A stretch of DNA of 64,000 nucleotides from Pseudoxanthomonas sp. PXM01 (GTDB lineage: Bacteria > Pseudomonadota > Gammaproteobacteria > Xanthomonadales > Xanthomonadaceae). The stretch's first letter is position 1, and the number at the start of each line of letters is the position of its first letter. Of the stretch, positions 20,251 to 29,219 are shown one piece after another. The notes below the pieces were generated by a model. That model searched no databases. It saw only the letters and a list, made by a program, of their open reading frames with translations, and had not been told where the DNA came from. The DNA lies in NCBI RefSeq assembly GCF_014851815.1, contig NZ_JACVAJ010000001.1, positions 1,612,001-1,676,000 of the forward strand, given 5' to 3'. The position numbers and the translations under genes were made by a program.

Positions 20251-21240
20251 TCAAGGCAAGGGTTGTGGTTCGATCCGCTGCTCGATCGCACCAAAAATGG
20301 AACGGCCGTCACGGTCCGTCATTTCGATACGGACCACGTCGCCGAAGCGCATGAACGGCGTGGACGGCTTGCCGTCGCGCAGCGTCTCCACGGTGCGCTT
20401 TTCGGCGAAGCAGGAGGCGCCTTTGGAGGTGTCCTCGTTGGCGATGGTGCCCGAACCGACGATGGTGCCGGCCGACAGCGGCCGCGTCTTGGCCGCGTGC
20501 GCGACCAGTTGGGAGAAATCGAACTGCATGTCCACGCCCGCTTCCGGTGCCCCGAACCATTCACCATTGATGTGCGTCACCAGCGGCAGGTGCACCTTGT
20601 TGTCGCGCCAGGCGTCGTCCAGTTCGTCCGGCGTCACGAACACCGGCGACAGCGCCGAGCGCGGCTTGGACTGCAGGAAGCCGAAGCCCTTGGCCAGCTC
20701 GCCCGGGATCAGGTTGCGCAGCGACACGTCATTGACCAGACCGACCAGCTGGATGTGGCCGGCCGCCTGCGCCGGCGTCACCGCCATGGGTACGTCATCG
20801 GTGATGACGACAATCTCGGCTTCCAGGTCGATGCCATGGTCTTCGCTGACCACCTTCACCGGATCGCGCGGGCCGTAGAACGCGGCACTGGTGCCCTGGT
20901 ACATCAGCGGATCGGTGTAGAAGCTCGCGGGAACCTCGGCATTGCGGGCGCGGCGGACACGCTCCACGTGCGGCAGGTAGGCACTGCCGTCAACGAACTC
21001 GTACGCGCGCGGCAACGGCGCGGCCAGTGCCTGTAGATCGATGTCGAACGCGCCGTCGGCGTCGCCGGCGTTCAACGATTCGTACAGTGCGTTGAGGCGC
21101 GGTGCGGTGTTGCTCCAGTCCTCCAGCGCGCGCTGCAGGGTTGGCGCGATGCCGGTGGCGCGCACGCCGCGGGCCAGATCACGCGACACCACGATCAGCG
21201 TACCGTCGCGACCACCTTCCTTCAGGGAACCCAGCTTCAT
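20251..21240 (-). CDS. Fumarylacetoacetate hydrolase family protein
   Basis: A 329-residue protein of the FAH superfamily. The metal-binding and catalytic region is visible as DLEAEIVVITDDVP, LVGLVNDVSLRNL and GTIVGSGTIANED. Next to maiA it most likely cleaves fumarylacetoacetate to fumarate and acetoacetate. It is shorter than the classic ~420-residue eukaryotic FAH and belongs to the shorter bacterial subgroup. The ATG at 21240 has GGAG six bases upstream; a GTG two codons earlier is a less likely start. Confidence 0.88.
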   Translation of the reverse strand: MKLGSLKEGGRDGTLIVVSRDLARGVRATGIAPTLQRALEDWSNTAPRLNALYESLNAGDADGAFDIDLQALAAPLPRAYEFVDGSAYLPHVERVRRARNAEVPASFYTDPLMYQGTSAAFYGPRDPVKVVSEDHGIDLEAEIVVITDDVPMAVTPAQAAGHIQLVGLVNDVSLRNLIPGELAKGFGFLQSKPRSALSPVFVTPDELDDAWRDNKVHLPLVTHINGEWFGAPEAGVDMQFDFSQLVAHAAKTRPLSAGTIVGSGTIANEDTSKGASCFAEKRTVETLRDGKPSTPFMRFGDVVRIEMTDRDGRSIFGAIEQRIEPQPLP

Positions 21241-21303
21241 CGCCACTCCAGATGCCGGCGCCCACGCGCCATGGTTTCAATTGTAATCAAATAGTCGGCG
21301 CGG

Positions 21304-22050
21304 TCAGCCTGTCGCCGAATCACCCTGGAAGCCATCCCGGCGGAAGGTCAGCACCAGCGTATCGCGGTGTCCGTGGTCGCCCAAAGGCTGGATCGGGGTG
21401 GATTCGTGGATCACACGTTCGTCGTCGAGGAACAACAGGGACCACGGCGCTTCAAGCGTGAAGCGCTGCCCGTCCGGTCCGGCCGCGGCGAACACCCGGG
21501 TTTCGCCGCCCTTGATGCCCTGCCGGTCCAGCAGCAGCACTGCGACGAAATCAACGCCGTCACGGTGGGCACCTTCCGGGGTCGGTCGACCGATGCCGTC
21601 GGTGGTGTCGATGCGGAACTGGTGCGCCTCGACATACCACGGGCGCTCGCCTTTCAGCACGGAACACCAGCGCCCCAATCCCATCAGCAGTTGGCGCCAG
21701 CCAAGTGCGTTGGCAACGGCAGGTTCGATCGGTTCGAACCAGCGCTGCATCCCCCCGTGCAAAGCGTTGTAGTCCAGCGACTGCCAGTGCGCGCGATGTG
21801 GCGCCTGTCGCATGTCGCCCACCTCGACGACAAAGCACGAATGCCGTCGCCGCCGGTAACGACCACCGTCCTTGAGGTAACCGTCCACGTCCAGCCGGTC
21901 CCAGCTCGGCAACAGCGCGTCGAGCACATCAAGATCGGCGCCGACCGCTTCGGCCATGGCGCGCGGCTCCAGCACGACGTAACCGCGCTCCTGCATGCGG
22001 CGCAGGGCCTCGTCGGGTGGGCAGAACGGCGGCTGGAACATCGCGACCAT
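21304..22050 (-). CDS. 2-oxoglutarate/Fe(II) dioxygenase family protein
   Basis: A 248-residue protein resembling the 2OG-Fe dioxygenase family that includes free amino-acid hydroxylases. The iron ligands are probably the His and Asp of GAHRDGVDFVAV and the His of ERVIHESTPI, with an Arg near the C-terminus (LTFRRDGF) to hold 2-oxoglutarate. The substrate is unknown. The ATG at 22050 is used because the longer frame begins at a TTG within the terminator region. A strong terminator separates it from the tRNA gene upstream, so it must have its own promoter or rely on read-through. Confidence 0.75.
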   Translation of the reverse strand: MVAMFQPPFCPPDEALRRMQERGYVVLEPRAMAEAVGADLDVLDALLPSWDRLDVDGYLKDGGRYRRRRHSCFVVEVGDMRQAPHRAHWQSLDYNALHGGMQRWFEPIEPAVANALGWRQLLMGLGRWCSVLKGERPWYVEAHQFRIDTTDGIGRPTPEGAHRDGVDFVAVLLLDRQGIKGGETRVFAAAGPDGQRFTLEAPWSLLFLDDERVIHESTPIQPLGDHGHRDTLVLTFRRDGFQGDSATG

Positions 22051-22066
22051 GGCAGATCCCCTCAAC

Positions 22067-22095
22067 GCAAAAACCCGCCAGAGGCGGGCTTTTGC
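22067..22095 (-). terminator. Terminator of the tRNA-Gln gene
   Basis: A 13-bp, nearly perfect stem with a three-base loop contains GCCCGCC/GGCGGGT and is followed on the minus strand by a T-rich run (GGCGGGTTTTTGC). It lies directly downstream of tRNA-Gln. The A-rich left arm also gives some activity in the opposite direction. Confidence 0.85.
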
Positions 22096-22118
22096 GGATG
22101 TCCGGTTGGACGTCGAAT

Positions 22119-22193
22119 TGGCAGCCCCGGATGGATTCGAACCACCGAATGCCTGAGTCAGAGTCAGGTGCCTTACCGCTTGGCGACGGGGCT
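22119..22193 (-). tRNA. tRNA-Gln (anticodon CUG), CCA encoded
   Basis: A 75-nt cloverleaf reads 5' AGCCCCG ... CGGGGCT GCCA 3', with seven perfect acceptor pairs. The D-arm holds GCCAAGCGGTAAGGC. The anticodon stem is CCTGA/TCAGG around loop CTCTGAC, so the anticodon is CTG at + strand 22159-22161, which reads CAG glutamine codons. The T-loop is GGTTCGAATCC. The CCA end is encoded. Confidence 0.95.
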
Positions 22194-22226
22194 GTGTAAC
22201 CAGTGACGCGTAGTGTAGCGCGTCTG

Positions 22227-22619
22227 TTAGCGCTTGGAGAACTGCGTGGCGCGACGTGCCTTGTGCAGACCGACCTTCTTACGCTCGACTTCGCGGGCGT
22301 CGCGGGTCATGAAGCCTGCCTTGCGCAGTTCCGACTTCAGGGTTTCATCGTATTCCACCAGCGCGCGGGCGATGCCCAGGCGGATGGCGCCGGCCTGGCC
22401 GGTGATGCCGCCACCGGTGGTGGTCACGGTGATGTCGAAGTTTTCGACGTTCTTGGTCAGCTCCAGCGGCTGGCGCACGATCATGCGGCCGGTTTCGCGG
22501 CCGAAGAACTCGTCCAGCGGACGACCGTTGACCGTGATGTTGCCGGAACCCTTGCGCAGGAACACGCGGGCGGTGGAGGACTTGCGACGGCCGGTGCCGT
22601 AGTTCTGAGTGATAGCCAT
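22227..22619 (-). CDS. rpsI: 30S ribosomal protein S9
   Basis: A 130-residue protein ending in the basic SKR tail that reaches the ribosomal P site. It starts [20 protein letters not shown], with the family's GTGRRK motif, and includes [20 protein letters not shown]. It lies two bases downstream of rplM, the standard rplM-rpsI operon. Confidence 0.98.
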   Translation of the reverse strand: MAITQNYGTGRRKSSTARVFLRKGSGNITVNGRPLDEFFGRETGRMIVRQPLELTKNVENFDITVTTTGGGITGQAGAIRLGIARALVEYDETLKSELRKAGFMTRDAREVERKKVGLHKARRATQFSKR

Positions 22620-22621
22620 GA

Positions 22622-23050
22622 TTAGATGTCCAGGACCTGCGGCTGCTGAGCGGCGTGCGGATGATTCGGGCCTGCGTAGACCTTGAGCTTGCGATACATG
22701 TCGCGGCCCAGCGGACCCTTCGGCAGCATGCCCTTCACGGCGGTCTCGATGACGCGTTCCGGGTGGCGCTCCAGCGCCTGCGCCAGGGTCTCGGTCTTCA
22801 GGTTGCCGATGTAGCCGGTGAAGCGGTGGTACTTCTTGTCGGCCAGCTTGTTGCCGGTGACATGGATCTTCTCGGCGTTGATCACGACGAGGTAGTCGCC
22901 GGTGTCAACGTGAGGGGTATAGACGGGCTTGTGCTTGCCGCGGAGGCGGCGTGCCAGCTCGGTGGACAGGCGACCGAGGGTCTTGCCTGCTGCGTCGACG
23001 ACGTACCAGTCGCGCTGGACGGTCTCGGACTTGGCGGTAAAGGTGCTCAT
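22622..23050 (-). CDS. rplM: 50S ribosomal protein L13
   Basis: A 142-residue protein beginning [20 protein letters not shown], with the conserved [24 protein letters not shown] and [10 protein letters not shown] blocks. The ATG at 23050 matches the usual L13 start; the open frame upstream is untranslated leader. It binds early to 23S rRNA in 50S assembly and is followed by rpsI. Confidence 0.98.
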   Translation of the reverse strand: MSTFTAKSETVQRDWYVVDAAGKTLGRLSTELARRLRGKHKPVYTPHVDTGDYLVVINAEKIHVTGNKLADKKYHRFTGYIGNLKTETLAQALERHPERVIETAVKGMLPKGPLGRDMYRKLKVYAGPNHPHAAQQPQVLDI

Positions 23051-23241
23051 GTGTATCTCGTGTGTCTGGTCGGGCGGATTCCGCGGTTTCCCGGGCGGAA
23101 CTTTGCCACGCGTTGTGAAGGGTGAAACGGAAGAGGCGGGATTGTACGGGGCCTTGCCGCAGTGCGCAACCCCAGGAATGCCCCGGTCCGCCACGTCCTC
23201 CGGGGCAGACGCGGGGTCGATGGAGGCGGCACAATGACCAC

Positions 23242-23883
23242 ATGAACACGCGGACCTTCTCGCCCCTCGACCATTGGCTGGTGGAGGCGCAGCGCGGCCT
23301 GGACACCGTCTTCGGCAACCCGCCCGCCCAGCGCACCAATCCGGCCGGGGACACCCCCGAGGTCGCCCTGGAACCGGACGAGCAGCGCCATGCCGCCGGC
23401 CTGATGCGCATCAATCATGTCGGCGAGGTCTGCGCCCAGGGCCTGTACTTCGGCCAGGCCGCCGTGGCCCGGGACGAGACCACCCGCGCCCACCTGCTGG
23501 AGGCCGCCCAGGAGGAGACCGACCACCTGGCCTGGTGCGCCGACCGCCTGCGCGAGCTGGACAGCCGTCCCAGCCTGTTCAACCCGCTGTGGTACGCCGG
23601 CAGCTACGCGCTCGGCGCCCTCGCCGGCCTGCGCGGCGATGGCTGGAGCCTCGGTTTCGTCGTCGAGACCGAGCACCAGGTGGAAGCCCACCTGGATGAG
23701 CACCTGGAATCTCTGCCACCCGCCGACCTGCGCAGCCGCGAGATCCTCAAGGTCATGAAGGCCGACGAGGCCCGCCATGCGGATCACGCGGAACAGGCCG
23801 GCGCACGCACCCTGCCCCAGCCGATTCCGACGCTGATGGCAGGCGCATCGAACCTGATGAAGGCCGTCGCGTACCGCCTTTGA
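23242..23883 (+). CDS. coq7: 3-demethoxyubiquinol 3-hydroxylase (Coq7)
   Basis: A 213-residue carboxylate-bridged diiron enzyme that hydroxylates the ubiquinone ring in the last hydroxylation step of ubiquinone synthesis. The paired iron-binding motifs are [16 protein letters not shown], the EETDHLAW segment, and later the [11 protein letters not shown]-like C-terminal set. The ATG at 23242 matches the family start; the upstream frame overlaps the rplM leader on the other strand. It is transcribed divergently from rplM. Confidence 0.93.
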   Translation: MNTRTFSPLDHWLVEAQRGLDTVFGNPPAQRTNPAGDTPEVALEPDEQRHAAGLMRINHVGEVCAQGLYFGQAAVARDETTRAHLLEAAQEETDHLAWCADRLRELDSRPSLFNPLWYAGSYALGALAGLRGDGWSLGFVVETEHQVEAHLDEHLESLPPADLRSREILKVMKADEARHADHAEQAGARTLPQPIPTLMAGASNLMKAVAYRL

Positions 23884-23911
23884 GGCACGCAACTGCCCAC
23901 CCCACCCCGCC

Positions 23912-24232
23912 CTACGAGGCAGACGCCAGCTTCAGGCCCACGATGCCGGCCACGATCAGGCCGATGCAGGCCAGTCGCGCGGCGGTCGCGGGCTCCTGGA
24001 ACAGCCACATGCCGACGAAGGCCGTGCCCACCGCGCCGATGCCCACCCAGATCACGTAACCCGTGCCCAGCGGGATGTGCTTGAGCGCCACCGCCAGCAA
24101 CCAGAAGCTCGCCGCCGCGGCGACCGCTGTTATCACGCTTGGCCAAAGGCGACTGAAGCCTTCCGAATACTTCAAGCCCACCGCCCACACGACTTCCAGC
24201 AATCCCGCCAACACCAGATAGACCCACGCCAT
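23912..24232 (-). CDS. gdx: Gdx-type SMR transporter (guanidinium exporter)
   Basis: A 106-residue, four-helix membrane protein of the small multidrug resistance family. The essential Glu of helix 1 is in [20 protein letters not shown]. The WAVGLKYS form after the Glu is the signature of the SugE/Gdx branch, which exchanges guanidinium for protons, rather than of the EmrE drug exporters. The strongest support is the guanidine-II riboswitch in its leader. AGGAGG lies six bases before the ATG. An EmrE-like paralogue lies at 57961-58293, so the two SMR branches coexist here. Confidence 0.92.
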   Translation of the reverse strand: MAWVYLVLAGLLEVVWAVGLKYSEGFSRLWPSVITAVAAAASFWLLAVALKHIPLGTGYVIWVGIGAVGTAFVGMWLFQEPATAARLACIGLIVAGIVGLKLASAS

Positions 24233-24345
24233 ACGTCACCTCCTCAGGTTTTGCCCGGGCCATAACGCGAAACGGCCCGGAACTCGCGTTCCGGACCGCC
24301 GTCGGTCCTGATGCGCGGCTTGCGCCGCGGGCGGGTCGTCCCGCC
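24233..24345 (-). promoter_or_regulatory. Guanidine-II (mini-ykkC) riboswitch upstream of gdx
   Basis: The leader contains two 6-bp hairpins with ACGR tetraloops, the defining feature of the guanidine-II class. P1 is GGCGGG-ACGA-CCCGCC (24345-24330) and P2 is GGACCG-ACGG-CGGTCC (24308-24293). The 21-base linker folds by itself into a stem with a GCAA loop. Downstream, a hairpin at 24277-24294 overlaps both the base of P2 and the foot of another hairpin at 24255-24280, so ligand binding could choose between alternative folds before the ribosome binding site (AGGAGG at 24239-24244). The aptamer is read directly from sequence; the switching path is inferred. Confidence 0.92.
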
Positions 24346-24411
24346 GTTCTGTGTGGGCAGACTAGCGCAGGCCACCCGAACCGGATGTAACCCGCGCCCG
24401 CCGCCAACCCG

Positions 24412-25206
24412 TCATTCCGGCAGGTTGCGCCCGTGGTACAGCTCTTCGATCTCCCGCTTCAGGCGCGCCTCGATCTTCATGCGCTCCTTGAACGACAGGT
24501 TCTTGGCCTTCTCCTCGAACAGGTAGTTGTCGAGGTCGAACTCCTTCAGGTGCATCTTCGTGTGGAAGATGTTTTCCTGGTAGACGTTCACGTCGAGCAT
24601 CTCGTAGCGCGACTTGATGTTCTTGGCCAGGAAATCCTGGATCGAATTGATCTTGTGGTCGATATAGTGCTTCTTGCCCTTCACGTCACGGGTGAAACCG
24701 CGCACGCGGTAATCCATGATGACGATGTCGGATTCGAGGCTCTCGATCAGGTAGTTCAGCGCCTTCAGCGGCGAAATCACGCCGCAGGTCGCCACGTCGA
24801 TGTCGGCACGGAAAGTCGCGATGCCGTTGTCCGGATGGGTCTCCGGATACGTGTGCACGGTGATGTGCGACTTGTCCATGTGGGCCACCACCGCGTCGGA
24901 GATGATCTCCTTGCCCGCATCCTTCTTGTCGATCACCGGCTCCTCGGAGATGAGGATCGTCACCGACGCACCCTGCGGGTCGTAGTCCTGGCGGGCCACG
25001 TTCAGGATGTTGGCGCCGATGATCTCCGCCACATCCGTCAGGATCTGGGTCAGGCGATCGGCGTTGTATTCCTCGTCGATGTACTCGATGTAACGACGGC
25101 GCTCGTCCTCGGACGAGGCGTAGCACACGTCGTAGATGTTGAAGCTCAGCGCCTTGGTGAGGTTGTTGAAGCCTTGCAGCCGCAGGCGAGGCAGGGGTTT
25201 TACCAC
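24412..25206 (-). CDS. speD: S-adenosylmethionine decarboxylase proenzyme
   Basis: A 264-residue class 1A (E. coli-type) SpeD, which makes decarboxylated SAM for spermidine synthesis. The self-cleavage site is K112-S113 within [15 protein letters not shown]113 becomes the pyruvoyl group. The conserved [19 protein letters not shown] is at the N-terminus. The GTG at 25206 is the start that gives the family length. The gene ends 67 bp before the start of the guanidine riboswitch, so it is upstream of gdx in the same direction but probably a separate unit. Confidence 0.95.
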   Translation of the reverse strand: MVKPLPRLRLQGFNNLTKALSFNIYDVCYASSEDERRRYIEYIDEEYNADRLTQILTDVAEIIGANILNVARQDYDPQGASVTILISEEPVIDKKDAGKEIISDAVVAHMDKSHITVHTYPETHPDNGIATFRADIDVATCGVISPLKALNYLIESLESDIVIMDYRVRGFTRDVKGKKHYIDHKINSIQDFLAKNIKSRYEMLDVNVYQENIFHTKMHLKEFDLDNYLFEEKAKNLSFKERMKIEARLKREIEELYHGRNLPE

Positions 25207-25392
25207 GGCGGTGGTCCCTCTCAGGGGGTGTCGGATAAGGGGGCGGATTATGCGCCATAGCGGGTGACAGTGAAATGTCCATGGCCCGCCCGTCGGTACA
25301 CCGTCACATACTGGCCCAGCCCTTGCATGGCCTGCGTTTGCCGTCGGCTACGTATTCGGACTAAGCTTCCTGAATTACAAGCCGTGACCACC

Positions 25393-26079
25393 ATGAGCCC
25401 AGGCATCCCCCTTTCAGCCCCCGCTCGCCCCGCCGCCAGCCCCCTGACGCCGGACAACGCCACGCTTGAGCGCTTCCTGGCCCACAGCCACCGGCGCCGC
25501 TACCCGGCACGCGCGGATGTCTTCCGCCCGGGTGACCCGGCCGGCACGCTCTATTACGTGGTCAGCGGCTCGGTCAGCATCATCACCGAGGAAGACGACG
25601 ACCGCGAGCTGGTCCTCGGCTACTTCGGGTCCGGCGAATTCGTCGGCGAGATGGGCCTGTTCATCGAATCCGACCGGCGCGAAGTCATCCTCCGCACCCG
25701 CACCCAGTGCGAACTGGCGGAAGTGAGCTACGAGCGCCTGCACCAGCTGTTCCTGGGCACGCTGTCGGCCGACGCCCCCAAGCTGCTGTACGCCATCGGC
25801 GCGCAGCTCTCGCGGCGTTTACTGGACACCAGCAGGAAGGCCAGCCGCCTGGCGTTCCTGGACGTCACCGACCGCATCATCCGCACCCTGCACGACCTGG
25901 CCCGCGAACCGGAAGCCATGAGCCATCCCCAGGGCACCCAACTGCGCGTCTCCCGCCAAGAGCTGGCACGCCTGGTCGGCTGCTCGCGCGAGATGGCCGG
26001 CCGCGTGCTGAAGAAGCTCCAGGCGGACGGTGCCCTCCACGCACGCGGCAAGACCGTCGTGCTGTACGGCACCCGCTGA
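25393..26079 (+). CDS. clp: CRP-like global regulator Clp
   Basis: A 228-residue transcription factor. Residues ~30-120 form the cyclic-nucleotide-binding barrel (FRPGDPAGTLYYVVSGSVSI, FGSGEFVGEMGLF), followed by a long dimer helix, and ~180-220 form the winged helix (VSRQELARLVGCSREMAGRVLKKL). This is the Xanthomonas Clp, which binds DNA without ligand and is released by cyclic di-GMP. It controls virulence and exopolysaccharide genes in relatives. It may therefore act on the LPS and T4SS genes in this same window, but no convincing site can be proved by eye. The ATG at 25393 is chosen over an earlier in-frame start because it gives the family length. Confidence 0.95.
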   Translation: MSPGIPLSAPARPAASPLTPDNATLERFLAHSHRRRYPARADVFRPGDPAGTLYYVVSGSVSIITEEDDDRELVLGYFGSGEFVGEMGLFIESDRREVILRTRTQCELAEVSYERLHQLFLGTLSADAPKLLYAIGAQLSRRLLDTSRKASRLAFLDVTDRIIRTLHDLAREPEAMSHPQGTQLRVSRQELARLVGCSREMAGRVLKKLQADGALHARGKTVVLYGTR

Positions 26080-26454
26080 TCGCATCGGGCATGCGGTCGG
26101 TCCTCCGGGACCTGCCGCCGTCGGGGCAAGCCGCCCTGTCCCGTTACATCCACAGCGAATAGCACGGCGACATCAACAATGTTGCGTTCTCGCTGTGCCA
26201 TCCGGTCCTGTCCGCACACCTGCCGGTGTCGACGCCCCCTAGAACGAAAACAGTGATCTGCCCGCTGCGCAGATGGCCTGCGTTGCGAACTAACCACCGC
26301 CCTCCCTCGCGCCGACGCGCATTCGCTCCATGGCACCTGCGATGTTACGTCACGCCGCTGCGTTCCCACCGCGCGCTCGACCCGGCGTGATCGGCCACAC
26401 CCTGTATCCTGCTGGCGATACCCACGGCACCCCACGCCGACTGGAAACATCGGG
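26080..26454. other. 375-bp intergenic region after clp
   Basis: No supported gene is present. The region carries the end of the clp transcript and the presumed promoter of the following transporter gene. No hairpin with a T-tract was found immediately after clp. GATGTTACGTCAC near 26340 loosely resembles a CRP half-site pair but does not have the correct spacing, so it is not called as a Clp site. Confidence 0.5.
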
Positions 26455-27204
26455 ATGGAGTTCGGCAGCGAGTTCTTCTGGTTCGTCCTCATCGGTCTTG
26501 GCGCGCAACTCGTCGATGGCGCGCTCGGCATGGCGTTCGGCCTGATCTGCTCGTCGATCCTGCTCAGCATGGGCCTGCCGCCGGCCGCCGTCAGCGCCAG
26601 CGTGCACGCCGCCGAAGTGGTCACCACAGGGGTCTCGGGCGCCTCGCACGCCTACTTCCGCAACATCGACAAGCGTCTGTTCTGGCGACTGACGATCGCC
26701 GGCTCCATCGGTGGTGCGATCGGCGCCTACGTGCTGACCAAGTTGCCCGGCGATGCCATCCGCCCGTTCGTCTATCTCTACCTGCTGGCGTTGGCGGTGC
26801 TGATTCTGGTGCGCTCGTTCGGTCGCTGGATGCCGCGCGAGCAGGTCAAGCGCGTACCGGTGCTCGGCTTTTTTGCCGGCCTGCTCGATGCCACCGGCGG
26901 TGGCGGCTGGGGCCCCTTGGCCACGTCCACCCTGCTCGCTCGCGGCGGCCAGGTGCGCACGACCATCGGCACCGTCAGCGCCTCGGAATTCGTGGTGACG
27001 CTGGTAGTGTCGATCACCTTCATCCTGACCATCGGCCTGGATCATCTGGAGATCGTGCTGGGTCTGCTGGTCGGTGGCGCCATCGCCGCACCCTTCGCGG
27101 CGTGGTTCGTGCGGCATGTCCCCGAGCGGGTCGTGCTGAAAGTGGTCGGGCTGCTGGTGCTATGCATCAGCCTGTATCAGATCGGACGCGCCTGGCTGGC
27201 CTGA
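26455..27204 (+). CDS. TSUP family membrane transporter (TauE/SafE)
   Basis: A 249-residue polytopic protein with about seven to eight hydrophobic segments arranged as two repeats, as in the sulfite/sulfonate exporter family. The repeat motif is seen as LVDGALGMAFGL near the N-terminus and LLDATGGGGWGPLAT in the second half. Members move sulfite, sulfonates or other organic anions, and the substrate cannot be read from sequence. The link to the sulfur amino-acid genes at 14-16 kb is too distant to count as evidence. Confidence 0.85.
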   Translation: MEFGSEFFWFVLIGLGAQLVDGALGMAFGLICSSILLSMGLPPAAVSASVHAAEVVTTGVSGASHAYFRNIDKRLFWRLTIAGSIGGAIGAYVLTKLPGDAIRPFVYLYLLALAVLILVRSFGRWMPREQVKRVPVLGFFAGLLDATGGGGWGPLATSTLLARGGQVRTTIGTVSASEFVVTLVVSITFILTIGLDHLEIVLGLLVGGAIAAPFAAWFVRHVPERVVLKVVGLLVLCISLYQIGRAWLA

Positions 27205-27236
27205 GCACGGGCGCCCGATGCGCATCGTGCCGGGAC

Positions 27237-27262
27237 GCATGGGCCGGTGTCCCGGCCCATGC
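27237..27262. terminator. Hairpin between convergent transporter and effector genes
   Basis: An 11-bp perfect stem (GCATGGGCCGG / CCGGCCCATGC) with a TGTC loop lies between two convergent stop codons. There is no T-tract, so its role as a bidirectional terminator is inferred from position. Confidence 0.5.
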
Positions 27263-27277
27263 GCCGTGATCCCTCCG

Positions 27278-29122
27278 TCAGCGCGTAGCCCCTGTCTGGT
27301 CGCGTGGCTGTACGACCTGCTGATCGGCGATCGGCAGCTCCTTCTGCTGCCATCCCTGCCCGCCCGGCGTCTTCAGATAATCATCCAGCGCCTGCCGCAT
27401 GGCGCGATCATCGCCGCCGTGCATCGCCGCGAACATACGATCCACGAACGAGCGCTGCGCATCTTCACCACGCGTATTCTGGGGTGTGGTCTCCGCCGGC
27501 GTCGTCTCGCGTGCGACATCGCGCGTGGCCGTCGCCATCGCCTCACGCGAGCGGTCGCCGTACTCGCCATCCACCTTCAGTCCACGATCCGCCTGGAACG
27601 CGCGCAGGGCGTGCTCGGTCTGCGGACCGAACTTGCCTGACGCGGTCTCCAGCGGCTCGCCATTGGCGCCGCGATAGCCCAACTGGTTGAGCTGCTGCTG
27701 CAACTCGCGCACGGAGGTGCCCGACGAGCCGTCGCGAAGCACTTCAGGGGAGGCGGTCCGCGCAGGAACCGCAGCGTCGCGTTCGGCGCCTTGCAGGTGC
27801 GGCAGCGGATCCACCTGCCGACCATCGCGCCACATCTCGAAGTGCAGGTGCGTGTCGCCCTGCGCGGGCGTGTTGCCGGTCCTGCCCATGGTGCCGATCT
27901 GCTGCCCGGCTTCCACGCGCTGCCCACTGCGCACGCTGAACTCGTCGAGATGGAAGTATTTGGTCAGCGTGCCGTCGTCGTGCCTCACGTGCACGGTATT
28001 ACCGGCGGCGTCGTTGTTCGGCTTCACCACCACCGTTCCCGCGGCGACGGCCACCACCGGGTCGCCGACATCGCCCTGGATGTCGATGCCGCCATGGCGG
28101 CGGCCACCGCTGCGTGGCGTACCGAACTCGCCCCGGCCCTCACGCGGCTTGTCGGCTTCGTTGATGTCGCGGTTGCCCGGCGTCGGCCACACCAGCCCAC
28201 CATCGCGCTGTTGCGCTTCCACGGCCTGCGCGCGGTTGCGCTCCTGTTCGGGCAACGCAAGCTGTTGGGCGATCGCTTCGCGCGTGCGTGCATCGGCAGT
28301 GCCGGTCGCTTCAAGCTGGTTTGCCGTCTGGAAAGCACGGACAGCTTCCTGTGTCTTGCCGCCGTAGACCCCCGAGCGCGTTTCCAGTTCCGCACCCTGG
28401 CCATCCCGGAAGCCAAGCTGGTTCAACGAGGTCTGCAGGGCGCGGACTTCTTCGCCGCGCTCACCGCTTTGCAGCACACCGTCCGCCAACGGTGACGTGC
28501 GTTCGCGGATGGCCGCATCGGGCTGACCGGCCTGGATGCCGCGGTCGGGGATGTTGATGGCGGCATACTTGCCATTCCAGTATTGCGAGTACGTCGTCGC
28601 CAGATCGCGATCGCTGAGTCCGCGCAGTTCGGAAGGTGCGCGACCGGTCAGCCGCTCGACGTCGAGGTCGCTGATGTTGTTGAGGATGTTCCTGCGCGTA
28701 TTGGTGCGCGTGAACTCGCCCGCCTCGATGGCATTCTGGATGGACGCGTAGCCGGCGGCGCCCTGCTGGTGCGCCAGGTAGAGGTCCAGCCCACTCGGCG
28801 TCTCGTTTCCGGACAGGAAATCGTGTCCGCTTCGTGCCTGGCGGCGCGTGATATCGCCGAGATTGTCCGAATACAACGCCGCTGCCGCGCGCGTATTCAC
28901 CACAGGATCGAACTCCCGACCCGATATCCCATACTGTTCGGCGGTATCCGGCATGAACTGGAACAGTCCCTTGGCTCCGCTGGGATTGTTCGCGTCCGGG
29001 TTGAAACGACCTCCCGTCTCGATATAGGCGAACCGCAGGAAATCGTCGCGGGGAATTCCGCTCTCCTGCGCTTGCCTCTCGATGATGTCGAGGATCTGCT
29101 CACGTGTGTACTGACTGGCCAT
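27278..29122 (-). CDS. Candidate T4SS effector: lytic transglycosylase plus M23 endopeptidase
   Basis: A 614-residue protein without a signal peptide. Residues 1-190 form an SLT-fold lytic transglycosylase or muramidase, with the likely catalytic E35 in AYIETGG, then GLFQFMP (52-58) and AHQQGAAGY. Residues ~216-290 and ~462-530 are two peptidoglycan-binding domains of the PG_binding_1 type. Residues ~335-440 form an M23 zinc endopeptidase with H343/D347 (HGGID), H391 and H425-L-H427. The tail 556-594 closely resembles the tail of the lipase effector at 30577-31800. No secretion signal, wall-degrading domains on both glycan and peptide, and a position in the T4SS island suggest an effector injected into rival cells. 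The lipoprotein gene just upstream could be its immunity partner. Secretion by the T4SS is inferred. Confidence 0.85.
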   Translation of the reverse strand: MASQYTREQILDIIERQAQESGIPRDDFLRFAYIETGGRFNPDANNPSGAKGLFQFMPDTAEQYGISGREFDPVVNTRAAAALYSDNLGDITRRQARSGHDFLSGNETPSGLDLYLAHQQGAAGYASIQNAIEAGEFTRTNTRRNILNNISDLDVERLTGRAPSELRGLSDRDLATTYSQYWNGKYAAINIPDRGIQAGQPDAAIRERTSPLADGVLQSGERGEEVRALQTSLNQLGFRDGQGAELETRSGVYGGKTQEAVRAFQTANQLEATGTADARTREAIAQQLALPEQERNRAQAVEAQQRDGGLVWPTPGNRDINEADKPREGRGEFGTPRSGGRRHGGIDIQGDVGDPVVAVAAGTVVVKPNNDAAGNTVHVRHDDGTLTKYFHLDEFSVRSGQRVEAGQQIGTMGRTGNTPAQGDTHLHFEMWRDGRQVDPLPHLQGAERDAAVPARTASPEVLRDGSSGTSVRELQQQLNQLGYRGANGEPLETASGKFGPQTEHALRAFQADRGLKVDGEYGDRSREAMATATRDVARETTPAETTPQNTRGEDAQRSFVDRMFAAMHGGDDRAMRQALDDYLKTPGGQGWQQKELPIADQQVVQPRDQTGATR

Positions 29123-29219
29123 CGTTGGCTCCTTTGCTGATGTGCGCGACCGGGCGGTCGCAGGACGTCAACCGGGCCCCTCCGTGGGCCTGATGCAAGT
29201 CGGTCAACTGGAAATCGGA

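Noticed and set aside
26330-26350. Possible Clp/CRP site near 26340
   Set aside because: The half-sites do not have the standard spacing, and the match could be chance in this GC-rich sequence.
29146-29161. GCGACC-GGGC-GGTCGC hairpin before the wall-degrading effector
   Set aside because: The stem is short and has no T-tract; it is probably chance in GC-rich DNA.
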